Shown here piece after piece: positions 43,110 to 51,326 of a stretch of DNA of 64,000 bases. Below the pieces are notes generated by a model. The model was given only the letters and a program-made list of their open reading frames with translations. It had not been told where the DNA came from and did no database searches. This DNA comes from AV40 sp035568175. GTDB taxonomy: Bacteria; Verrucomicrobiota; Verrucomicrobiia; Chthoniobacterales; UBA10450. The stretch spans positions 62,001-126,000 of the forward strand of contig DATMON010000005.1 in assembly GCA_035568175.1 (NCBI GenBank), given 5' to 3'. Numbering within the stretch: the first letter of the stretch is position 1; each line of letters starts with the position of its first letter. Made by a program: the position numbers and the translations under genes.

Positions 43110-43970
43110 TTACGCGGTGGATGGAGCGCGCTCGCGGGTGAGAATCCTCACCAGTACGTTAACGCAAAAGATGCCGATGACGAGCACAAGTGCGCCCGCC
43201 CAGGCTTGCCGGTGCCAGTCGTCATACGGCGAGATGGCGTAGGTAAAAATCTGAAGTGGAAGGGCGGCGATCGGCTGGCTAAGATCGTGGTTCCAGAAGC
43301 GGTTACCAAAAGCGGTAAAGAGAAGCGGCGCGGTTTCACCGCCGATGCGTGCCAGGGCTATCAAAATCCCGGTCACGATTCCTTTCGATGCCGTTTTCAT
43401 CACGACGTGCACAATCGTTTTCCAGCGAGCAATGCCGAGGGCCAGAGCCGCTTCCCGATAGCCGTTTGGCACAAGCAAAATCACTTCCTCGGTCGTCCGC
43501 AAAATCAGCGGAATCATGATGAGGCCTAGCGCCAGCCCACCGGCATAGGCAGAGAAACCTTTGAAGCGCAGGACAACGAGGCCATACACAACGACGCCCC
43601 ACGTGATTGAGGGGACGCCGTTGAGCACATCGGCAATGAAACGCAGCATCGAATTGCCACGGGCTGAGCCGTACTCGGCTAGATAAACGCCGCCAAGAAC
43701 TCCGATTGGAATTCCGATTGCAGAGCCGAGCGCGAGCAATTCCAGCGAACCGACAATTGCGTTCACCATTCCACCGCCGGGGGCACCCACCGGCTTCGGC
43801 AACTGGGTGAAAAAATCCCAATTGATCGAACTCGCGCCGTTAACGAGAAGGTGAAAGAAGACTAATCCCAGTGGCGCAATAACCAGGAGCGCCGAAACAA
43901 ACGTGCCAGCGGAGACGAGGGCGCTTTTGATTTTGCGCCAGGCATGTTGGTCTTGTCGTTTGGAATGCAT
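43110..43970 (-). CDS. pstA: Phosphate ABC transporter permease PstA
   Basis: The 286-residue permease has six membrane segments and the EAA loop EAALALGIARWKTIVHVVMKTASKGIVTG (about 178-206). ITWGVVVYGLVVLRFKGFSAYAGGLALG and LARIGGETAPLLFTAFGNRFW are typical of PstA. It pairs with PstC to form the channel. Only 2 bp separate it from pstC upstream. Confidence 0.95.
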   Translation of the reverse strand: MHSKRQDQHAWRKIKSALVSAGTFVSALLVIAPLGLVFFHLLVNGASSINWDFFTQLPKPVGAPGGGMVNAIVGSLELLALGSAIGIPIGVLGGVYLAEYGSARGNSMLRFIADVLNGVPSITWGVVVYGLVVLRFKGFSAYAGGLALGLIMIPLILRTTEEVILLVPNGYREAALALGIARWKTIVHVVMKTASKGIVTGILIALARIGGETAPLLFTAFGNRFWNHDLSQPIAALPLQIFTYAISPYDDWHRQAWAGALVLVIGIFCVNVLVRILTRERAPSTA

Positions 43971-43972
43971 AG

Positions 43973-44956
43973 CTATTGCGCGGCGCGGGTGGTCGATGTT
44001 CTGGTCATGGTTCTGAGAAGAAGTTGGGCAAGCAGGTTAACCAAAATCGTCACACCAAAAAGGACCAGGCCAATCTCAAAGAGCGCCTGCAAATAAACAT
44101 CGGTGGTCGCTTCGGTGAACTCATTCGCGATTACACTTGCGAGCGTATAGCCGGGCTTAAAAAGCGAGGCCGCGATCTGGGGGGTATTGCCGATGACCAT
44201 CGTCACCGCCATCGTCTCGCCCAGTGCGCGTCCCAGACCAAGGATGACCGCCCCGAAAAGGCCCTTCCTCGCATAACTCAAAACGGCAATACGCGTCACT
44301 TCCCAGCGCGTTGCACCCAGCGCATAGGCAGCTTCCCGCTGAAGATTCGGAACGCTTCGCAAAATCTCGCGCGAGACTGAGGTGATGATGGGGAGAATCA
44401 TGATCGCAATGATGATTCCACCCGCTAGCATGCTGGTTCCGTAGATCGGCCCGGTGAAAAACGGCGTCCATCCAAAGAATCGCTTAAGAAGTGGAAAGGG
44501 ATAATCCCGCAGCCACGGAATCATGACGAAGATTCCCCACAAGCCGAGAATCACGCTTGGAATGGCGGCGAGCATTTCAATTAGCGAAATGAGCGGCTGT
44601 CGGACCCAACGCGGAGCGAGCTCCGTGAGATAGACCGCCGTCCCCACACTGAGCGGCACCGCGATCAGCAGAGCGATCAGAGATGAAACGACCGTGCCGT
44701 AAATGAACGGCAGCGCACCGAATTGCTCCGCGACGGGGTCCCAGGTCGAGGTTGTCAGAAATCGGAAACCGAATTTCTGAATGGCGGCCGACGATCCGCG
44801 CGCCAATTGCCATCCGATCAAGAAAACGAGCAGAATGACGACAAGCGCCATTCCCAGTGTCAGCCACTCAAATGCTTTGTCGCCAAATCGCGATGGCGGC
44901 GCCATTCTGGCAGACGCGGATTGCTCCTCCAGTGGAGTGGATAGGGCGACTGCCAT
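43973..44956 (-). CDS. pstC: Phosphate ABC transporter permease PstC
   Basis: The 327-residue permease has six membrane segments. PstC landmarks are FLTTSTWDPVAEQFGALPFIYGT (about 65-87), the EAA loop EAAYALGATRWEVTRIAVLSYARKGLFG, and GLGRALGETMAVTMVIGN. The start at 44956 lies 45 bp after pstS on the same strand. It is followed closely by pstA. Confidence 0.96.
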   Translation of the reverse strand: MAVALSTPLEEQSASARMAPPSRFGDKAFEWLTLGMALVVILLVFLIGWQLARGSSAAIQKFGFRFLTTSTWDPVAEQFGALPFIYGTVVSSLIALLIAVPLSVGTAVYLTELAPRWVRQPLISLIEMLAAIPSVILGLWGIFVMIPWLRDYPFPLLKRFFGWTPFFTGPIYGTSMLAGGIIIAIMILPIITSVSREILRSVPNLQREAAYALGATRWEVTRIAVLSYARKGLFGAVILGLGRALGETMAVTMVIGNTPQIAASLFKPGYTLASVIANEFTEATTDVYLQALFEIGLVLFGVTILVNLLAQLLLRTMTRTSTTRAAQ

Positions 44957-45001
44957 AAAACCGTCAATTACGTCTGTTGCGAGGGAGTTACCGGAGCCCT
45001 T

Positions 45002-46042
45002 CTAAAATTTGATCTCGTTGATCCGCTTCAACACTCGCACCTGAAGGGCCTCCGGCAATGGTGCGTAATCCAAGTCCCTTGCCATCTTCTCGCCGTCTTT
45101 TTGCGCCCATTTCAGAAATTCGACGAGCTTCTTGCCTTTCGTTGCGTCTTTTTGCTGCTCGTAAACGAGCAACCACGTCGCACCACAAATCGGATAAGCA
45201 TTGTCCCCCGGCGCATTGGTAATCGAAAATCGGAAATCTTCCGGAATCTGCGCGGTCGCCATTGCCGCGGTGATGGAATCCAGCGACGGCTTCACAAACT
45301 TGCCGCTAGCATTTTTTACGTCCGCGTACGGCATTTTATTTTGAATCGCGTAGATCAACTCCACATAGCCGAGCGCTCCCGGCGTTTGTTTGATTTGGCC
45401 GGCGACGCCTTCGTTGCCTTTGCCGCCGATTCCGGTCGGCCAGTTCACCGATGTATTCGTGCCCACTTTCGTCTTCCATTCAGAACTGATTTTGCTCAGG
45501 TAATCGGTCCAGATGTAAGTGGTTCCGCTGCCGTCGGAACGGTGCACGACCACAATTTCCTGGTCGGGCAGCGTAACTCCCGGATTGAGAGCCGTGATCT
45601 TTCCATCGTTCCACTTCTTGATCTCGCCCAGGAAAATTCCGGCGATTGTATCTGCGTCGAGTTTGAGAGCCGGATTCCCCGGCAAATTGTAAGCAACCAC
45701 ATCCGCGCCGGCGACAGTCGGAATATGAAGAATCTTGGCCGGCGCTTTCGATAAATTGTCGTCGCTCATCGGTCCATCTGAAGCTCCGAAGTCGACCGTC
45801 TGCGCGAGAATTTGTTTCTGCCCGCCACCCGAACCAATGGATTGATAATTGAACCGCACCGATGGATCGACTTGGGCATAAGCGTCAAACCATTTGGAAT
45901 AAATCGGATACGGAAACGTCGCACCCGCGCCATTGATCATCATTTGCGCAGATGCAGTCGGGCTGAGCCCGAACGCGAGGGTCAACCCGAGAAGTTTTAC
46001 GCAGAGGCAGTCGGTCCTTGTCATGCGACGAAGCTGCCGCAC
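45002..46042 (-). CDS. pstS: Phosphate-binding periplasmic protein PstS
   Basis: The 346-residue protein has a signal peptide ending near SPTASA and then the PstS pattern. GAGATFPYPIYSKWFDAY, the phosphate-contact loop SIGSGGGQKQ, VDFGASDGP and HRSDGSGTTYIWTDYL (binding Asp, Arg, Ser, Gly, Thr) are all present. Two starts are possible. GTG 46042 has GGAAG 4 bases upstream; ATG 46024 gives a shorter signal peptide. A PhoB-box pair lies 29 bp before the GTG. It is the first gene of pstSCAB-phoU-ppk-ppgK. Confidence 0.96.
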   Translation of the reverse strand: MRQLRRMTRTDCLCVKLLGLTLAFGLSPTASAQMMINGAGATFPYPIYSKWFDAYAQVDPSVRFNYQSIGSGGGQKQILAQTVDFGASDGPMSDDNLSKAPAKILHIPTVAGADVVAYNLPGNPALKLDADTIAGIFLGEIKKWNDGKITALNPGVTLPDQEIVVVHRSDGSGTTYIWTDYLSKISSEWKTKVGTNTSVNWPTGIGGKGNEGVAGQIKQTPGALGYVELIYAIQNKMPYADVKNASGKFVKPSLDSITAAMATAQIPEDFRFSITNAPGDNAYPICGATWLLVYEQQKDATKGKKLVEFLKWAQKDGEKMARDLDYAPLPEALQVRVLKRINEIKF

Positions 46043-46070
46043 TCAGCTTCCGCCGGTCAAAAGCTTTACT

Positions 46071-46088
46071 GTTACGTTTGTGTGACAA
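46071..46088 (-). promoter_or_regulatory. Putative PhoB box upstream of pstS
   Basis: Read on the minus strand, TTGTCAC (46088-46082) and ACGTAAC (46077-46071) are separated by 4 bp. A weak AAGCTTT (46066-46060) keeps the 11-bp phase. The site overlaps the phoR stop codon, so pst can be induced independently of phoB-phoR read-through. Confidence 0.7.
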
Positions 46089-47331
46089 TCGGCAAAATTA
46101 CCCGAACGGTCGTTCCATGACCGATTTCGCTCTCGGCTTCGGCACGTCCCCCGTGGAGTTGGGCGAGATGTTTCACGATCGATAGCCCGAGACCCGTTCC
46201 ACCAAGCTCGCGGCTGCGAGCCTTGTCGGCGCGATAAAACCTCTCGAATATCCGAGGCAAATCTTCCCGGCTAACTCCGATGCCATCGTCGCTGACCCTG
46301 AGCATAATCTCGCGTGCGCGCCGCTCCGCTCCGAGACGGATCTCGCCATTCTTATTCGAATACTTCACCGCGTTATCGAGCAGATTATCGAAAACTTCCC
46401 GCAGTCGTGTTTCATCCGCACGAATCGACGGAAAGTTCGCGGGCAAATCGATCACGACCTTCAACGCCTTGGTTGTGAATTTCTTTCTCCAGTCACGTGC
46501 GAGTCCGTCAAGGAATTGCGCCAAATCGATTTCGCTCAATTGCAAAGTCGAACTTCCCGATTCCAATTGCGCGAGCGTGAGCAGGTCGTTAGCCAGCAGT
46601 CCGAGACGTTTCGAGTGCTGCTCCATCACTTCCAGAATTCGGGCGCATTCAGCGCGCGGCATTTTGGGATCGTCGAGCATCGTCTCGATGTAGCCACGCA
46701 AGATCGACAACGGTGTCCGCAGCTCGTGCGAAACATTGGCCACGAAATCGCGGCGGATTTCGTCCGCGCGTTTTAACTCAGTGATGTCATGAAACAGAAT
46801 GACCGCGCCGGTGATCTCGCCGTTAGCGTTTCCCATCGGCACTGAAGTCATTTGAAATTCGTGGTTTCCAATTGCGAGTTCGCCCTGGCTCGGTTGTCGC
46901 CGTCGAAAAGTTTCCGCCACGATTTTTTCCACCGCCGGATCCCGCACGCTTTCCAGAAGCGGTGCGCCTAACGAGTTCTCGCTAATCTTGAACAAATCGC
47001 AGAACGCGCGATTCAACAGCGCCAGCCGGCGGCGACCATCGACCACCAGCAAACCATCCTGCATTGCGGACAAAATCGCTTTCTGTCCAGATGCGCGCTC
47101 GTCGATCTGACGATTGAGTTCCTGCTGATGCTTAAAGATATCTTCCAGCGCAACGCCGACGCGCTGCGCCTCATTGCCGCCTTGAACGAGAAACGTTCGC
47201 GGTCGCTCGCGGCGGCCGATTTGCCTGACCAGGCGTTCGATATGCGTCCATGGCGCAATCCATTTTCGCCAGGCGACATAGACAATTGCGATTGTCGATC
47301 CGACGATCGCGGCGAGCAGAATCCCAGACAT
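46072..47331 (-). CDS. phoR: Phosphate regulon sensor histidine kinase PhoR
   Basis: The 419-residue sensor kinase has an N-terminal membrane segment (about 3-20), a PAS domain (about 85-180, GLLVVDGRRRLALLNRAFCDLF), a HisKA H-box VSHELRTPLSILRG (His near residue 200) and an HATPase domain with N-box DNLLDNAVKYS, G1 DDGIG and G2 GGTGLGLSI. The single membrane segment and PAS domain are the PhoR layout. It phosphorylates PhoB in phosphate starvation, probably monitored through PstSCAB and PhoU. It follows phoB by 5 bp. Confidence 0.94.
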   Translation of the reverse strand: MSGILLAAIVGSTIAIVYVAWRKWIAPWTHIERLVRQIGRRERPRTFLVQGGNEAQRVGVALEDIFKHQQELNRQIDERASGQKAILSAMQDGLLVVDGRRRLALLNRAFCDLFKISENSLGAPLLESVRDPAVEKIVAETFRRRQPSQGELAIGNHEFQMTSVPMGNANGEITGAVILFHDITELKRADEIRRDFVANVSHELRTPLSILRGYIETMLDDPKMPRAECARILEVMEQHSKRLGLLANDLLTLAQLESGSSTLQLSEIDLAQFLDGLARDWRKKFTTKALKVVIDLPANFPSIRADETRLREVFDNLLDNAVKYSNKNGEIRLGAERRAREIMLRVSDDGIGVSREDLPRIFERFYRADKARSRELGGTGLGLSIVKHLAQLHGGRAEAESEIGHGTTVRVILPIVTQT

Positions 47332-47336
47332 TCCAA

Positions 47337-48032
47337 TTATTTCTCGCGCAGCCGATAGCCGAAACCGCGCACGGTTTCAACAATGTCTCCGGCTTTGCCG
47401 AGCTTTTCGCGCAAACGACGTACATGAGTGTCGACAGTTCGGGTATCAATCACGCTTTCGTAACCCCAAACTTCGTTGAGCAAACGGTCGCGCTCCTGGA
47501 CGCGGCCGCGCCGCTGCATCAGTGTGCGCAACAGTTTGAACTCCAGACTCGTAAGATCGACGCGCTTGCCGTTGACGAGAACTTCATGGCGCGCTGGATC
47601 GATCGTAATCGGACCGGCCGACAGGCGATCGTCCGTTTCTTTGGCGCTGCCACGGCGCAGAATCGCTTTCATGCGCAAAACAACTTCGCGCGGACTGAAC
47701 GGTTTCGTCACGTAGTCGTCCGCGCCAAATTCCAAACCGACGATCCGGTCGATTTCTTCTGCTCGCGCAGTCAACATCAGGATTGGAATGTGGCGCGTAG
47801 CCGGTTCGCTTTTCAGAATTTTGCAAACCTCGAGTCCGGGCATTTTCGGCAGCATCAAGTCGAGAATGATAAAATCCGGCTTTTCCGCGCGCGCTTTGGC
47901 CAGACCGGCGGCGCCATCAGGTGCGGTTGAGAGAACGAAACCGCCCGCTTTGCGCAAATTCAGGCTGAGAAGATCGACTACGTCCTTTTCGTCTTCGACG
48001 ATCAGGATGCGTTTGCTCGACACCGCGTCCAT
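47337..48032 (-). CDS. phoB: Phosphate regulon response regulator PhoB
   Basis: The 231-residue OmpR-type regulator has a receiver domain with acidic EDEKD (about 12-16), phospho-acceptor Asp in FIILDLMLPK (about 54-63) and Lys in TKPFSPREV. A winged-helix domain follows with SLEFKLLRTLMQRRGRVQERDRLL and VDTHVRRLREKLG. With PhoR next to it and PhoB boxes in the window, PhoB is the best call. It probably activates the porin, the phosphoesterases, the small membrane gene and pst. No PhoB box was seen in front of phoB itself. Confidence 0.95.
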   Translation of the reverse strand: MDAVSSKRILIVEDEKDVVDLLSLNLRKAGGFVLSTAPDGAAGLAKARAEKPDFIILDLMLPKMPGLEVCKILKSEPATRHIPILMLTARAEEIDRIVGLEFGADDYVTKPFSPREVVLRMKAILRRGSAKETDDRLSAGPITIDPARHEVLVNGKRVDLTSLEFKLLRTLMQRRGRVQERDRLLNEVWGYESVIDTRTVDTHVRRLREKLGKAGDIVETVRGFGYRLREK

Positions 48033-48056
48033 GCGCGCGAGACGTTGCGGGCGCGA

Positions 48057-48323
48057 CTACTTCGCTTCACCCGCGACTGCGGGCTTCACGCCGGCCTTTT
48101 CGTTTAGAAGCTGGGTAAATTCCTGCAAATTGGAAACGATCTGGGGCGCCTTGCTCAACACCGTGGTCGCCAGTTTTTCCGAGTAATCAGGCCGGCGTTG
48201 CGACATTTCGGACAGCGCCATCATGACCGCAAGCGCGTTGTTGATCGAGTGTTTGATTTCACTGAATTTTTTTTGCAACTGAACCAACTCTTCGGAGGAG
48301 AGGGTGCGACTTGTCTCATTCAT
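48057..48323 (-). CDS. Stand-alone histidine-kinase dimerisation-like miniprotein upstream of phoB
   Basis: The 88-residue protein lies 24 bp before phoB on the same strand. Two predicted helices are visible (about residues 10-36 and 48-72). The first contains KHSINNALAVMMALSEMS (about 24-41), which resembles the H-box HEINNPLAVI of HisKA domains. No ATP-binding domain follows and the frame is not truncated. If the His is phosphorylated, it could feed phosphate to PhoB or compete with PhoR. That is inference. The C-terminus is Ala/Lys-rich. An alternative is an unrelated helical protein with a chance H-box. Confidence 0.68.
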   Translation of the reverse strand: MNETSRTLSSEELVQLQKKFSEIKHSINNALAVMMALSEMSQRRPDYSEKLATTVLSKAPQIVSNLQEFTQLLNEKAGVKPAVAGEAK

Positions 48324-48392
48324 AAATCGGGATTTTCGCTGGAGAAAACGCGCGGCTGTGCTTGACTAAAAGGTTCGAGATTTGTCGTCCCG

Positions 48393-51326
48393 ATGCCTGC
48401 GCAAGTTATCAAGATCAGTGGTGCGCGCCAGCACAATTTGAAAAACCTCCACGTGGAACTGCCGCGGGAGAAGCTGGTGGTCATTACCGGCCTGAGCGGT
48501 TCTGGGAAATCCTCGCTCGCCTTCGACACCCTCTACGCCGAGGGCCAGCGACGTTACGTGGAAAGTCTCTCCGCTTACGCGCGGCAATTCCTCGATCAGA
48601 TGGAAAAGCCTGACGTCGATTTCATCGAAGGACTTTCCCCGGCGATCGCAATCGAACAACGGAGCGCCGGCACCAATCCAAGATCGACCATCGCGACCAC
48701 GACCGAGATTTACGATTACCTCCGAGTGCTTTTTTCGGCAATCGGCCAGCCCCACGATCCAGCGACCGGCAAACCGGTTTATCGACAAACGCCGCAGCAA
48801 ATCGTCGATCAAATCCTCGCTTACGAACCGAACAGCAAAATCATCGTGCTCGCGCCGCTCGTGCAAGATCAGAGCGGTGAATTTCGCGACGTGATTGAAA
48901 GGCTGAAACGCGAAGGATTCGTTCGGGCGCGAATCGATGGCGAAATCCTTGAGCTTGATCGATCGGATCCGATCAGATTGAAAAAAAGTGAGCGTCACAC
49001 GATCGAAGCGGTGGTCGACCGTCTGGTCGTGCGCGCTGGAATTCGGGTTCGATTGACTGATTCCGTCGAAACCGCGCTGAAATGGGGCGGGAACAAATTG
49101 TCGATCTTAATAGAGAAGAAGAAAACACCGAACCGGACTGCCATTCAGCGTTCAACGTCCAACGACGAATTCGAAGATTGGGAAGAATTCCGTTATTCAA
49201 CAAACTACGGTACCGGTGACTCGGATTTTTCTCTCGACGAGCTGACACCGAAACATTTTTCGTTCAACAGCCATCTTGGCGCGTGCCCAGCGTGTCACGG
49301 TTTGGGGACACAATTAGTGATCGATCCCGAGCTGATGATCTCGGACGAAACAAAAACCATTGCTGAAGGCGCGATCACGCCCTGGCGGCGCGGGACCAAA
49401 CGGATGCAGGCCTATTACCGGCAACTGCAAGGGGCGCTGATAAAACATTTCCAAGTAAACGAGGATATGCCGTTCGCGGATTTGCCGGACCAATTCAAAA
49501 ACGCGCTTTACTTCGGGACCAACGGCACGCCGATCGAAATGAATTTCAGCGGCAACGGCGAGAAGAAGCGGCCATTCGAAGGATTAGTTCCGCAAATGCA
49601 GCGGCTTTACGAGCAAACGCAAAGCGAATTTACGCGCAATCGCATTCGCGCGTTCATGACACGCGAGCCATGCAAGACTTGCGGGGGCGCGCGGCTGAAG
49701 CCGGAAATTCTCGCGGTGACGATTAAAGATCGACAAAGACGCGAACTGAATATTCACAAGTTCAGCGAGCAAACGACCGAAGCTGCCGCGCGTTACATCG
49801 ACAATCTCGAGCTGACAGTAGCGCAGAAGAAAGTTGTGGCCGATGTCGTGCGCGAAATTCAATCGCGCTTGCAATTTCTGGTCGAGGTGGGGCTCGGTTA
49901 TCTGACGCTCGATCGCGAGAGCGGCACGCTCAGCGGCGGCGAAGCGCAACGGATCCGACTGGCGACGCAAATCGGCTCCGGGTTGGCCGGCGTGCTGTAT
50001 GTTTTGGACGAGCCAAGCATCGGTCTGCACCAGCGCGACAATGCGCGGTTGCTCGGCACGTTGCGGCGGCTACGCGACCTGGGCAATTCCGTCATTGTGG
50101 TCGAGCACGACGAAGAAACAATCCGAGCAGCGGACCACATTGTCGACCTTGGTCCGGGCGCAGGCCCGCGCGGCGGCGAAATTGTAGCGCAAGGAAAACT
50201 GGAAAACATTCTAGAGATCAAAAATTCTCTGACCGCGGATTACCTCTCGGGCCGATTGCGCATTCCAGTTCCGAAACACCGGACTCAACCGCGTTTTGCT
50301 CGAAATCAATTGAGTAAGAGTGAAGAAGGCTGGCTGATTGTGAAAGGCGCGGCGGAAAATAATCTGAAGAACATCGACGTCGCCTTCCCGCTTGGTTGTT
50401 TCACGTGTGTGACCGGTGTTTCCGGGAGCGGTAAGTCGACGCTGGTGGACGACATTCTGAGGCGGGCACTCTTCCGGCGTTTTTACAATTCGAAAGAGAA
50501 ACCAGGGGCGTATCGCGCCTTGCGCGGCGCCGAACAAATCGATAAGGCGATCGTGATCGATCAAAGCGCGATTGGGCGAACGCCGCGTTCAAATCCAGTT
50601 ACCTACACCGGCGCCTTTGGTCCGATGCGCGAATTGTTCGCGCAATTGCCGACAGCGCGGGTGCGCGGTTACGGGGCCGGCCGGTTCAGCTTCAACGTTA
50701 AAGGCGGCCGCTGCGAAAATTGCGAGGGCGGCGGTCTGATCAAGATCGAGATGCATTTTTTGCCGGACGTTTATGTCCAGTGTGAGGTTTGTCATGGCCG
50801 GCGCTACAATCGCGAAACGCTCGAGATTACTTATAAAGGAAAAAATATCGCCGACGTGCTCGACCTGACGGTGGATGAAGCTGCGCGATTTTTTCGGAAT
50901 GTGCCGAGCATCTCGGATAAGTTGAATGCGCTGCTCGATGTCGGACTAGGTTACCTCCAGCTCGGCCAGGCTGGAACCACCCTTTCCGGCGGAGAGGCGC
51001 AACGGGTCAAGTTGGCGACCGAGCTCGCGAAAAAGGCGACCGGCCGCACCGTCTACATCCTGGATGAACCAACAACCGGATTGCATTTCGCTGACATCGA
51101 AAAATTGCTCCAAGTGCTGATGAAGCTGCGTGATGCCGGCAACACGCTCATCGTCATCGAGCACAATCTCGAGATGATTAAATGCGCGGATTGGATTGTC
51201 GATCTTGGTCCGGAAGGCGGCGAGGGAGGCGGTGAAATCGTTGGGACGGGCCCGCCTGAAGAGATTGTCGATCTTGCTAAGAGTTACACGGCCAAATATC
51301 TGCGACCGCTTTTGGAGAAGAGATGA
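48393..51326 (+). CDS. uvrA: Excinuclease ABC subunit A, canonical length
   Basis: The 977-residue protein has the single-unit UvrA layout. Walker A motifs are GLSGSGKSSLAF (about 32-43) and GVSGSGKSTLVD (about 675-686). Signatures are TLSGGEAQRIRL and TLSGGEAQRVKL. CxxC zinc fingers are at CPACHGLG, CKTCGG, CENCEGGG and CEVCHG. VDLGPG and VDLGPE follow the Walker B parts. This is a second uvrA in addition to the double-length gene at 2063-7858; no palindromic repeats interrupt it. It diverges from the phoB operon and overlaps the next gene by ATGA. Confidence 0.96.
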   Translation: MPAQVIKISGARQHNLKNLHVELPREKLVVITGLSGSGKSSLAFDTLYAEGQRRYVESLSAYARQFLDQMEKPDVDFIEGLSPAIAIEQRSAGTNPRSTIATTTEIYDYLRVLFSAIGQPHDPATGKPVYRQTPQQIVDQILAYEPNSKIIVLAPLVQDQSGEFRDVIERLKREGFVRARIDGEILELDRSDPIRLKKSERHTIEAVVDRLVVRAGIRVRLTDSVETALKWGGNKLSILIEKKKTPNRTAIQRSTSNDEFEDWEEFRYSTNYGTGDSDFSLDELTPKHFSFNSHLGACPACHGLGTQLVIDPELMISDETKTIAEGAITPWRRGTKRMQAYYRQLQGALIKHFQVNEDMPFADLPDQFKNALYFGTNGTPIEMNFSGNGEKKRPFEGLVPQMQRLYEQTQSEFTRNRIRAFMTREPCKTCGGARLKPEILAVTIKDRQRRELNIHKFSEQTTEAAARYIDNLELTVAQKKVVADVVREIQSRLQFLVEVGLGYLTLDRESGTLSGGEAQRIRLATQIGSGLAGVLYVLDEPSIGLHQRDNARLLGTLRRLRDLGNSVIVVEHDEETIRAADHIVDLGPGAGPRGGEIVAQGKLENILEIKNSLTADYLSGRLRIPVPKHRTQPRFARNQLSKSEEGWLIVKGAAENNLKNIDVAFPLGCFTCVTGVSGSGKSTLVDDILRRALFRRFYNSKEKPGAYRALRGAEQIDKAIVIDQSAIGRTPRSNPVTYTGAFGPMRELFAQLPTARVRGYGAGRFSFNVKGGRCENCEGGGLIKIEMHFLPDVYVQCEVCHGRRYNRETLEITYKGKNIADVLDLTVDEAARFFRNVPSISDKLNALLDVGLGYLQLGQAGTTLSGGEAQRVKLATELAKKATGRTVYILDEPTTGLHFADIEKLLQVLMKLRDAGNTLIVIEHNLEMIKCADWIVDLGPEGGEGGGEIVGTGPPEEIVDLAKSYTAKYLRPLLEKR

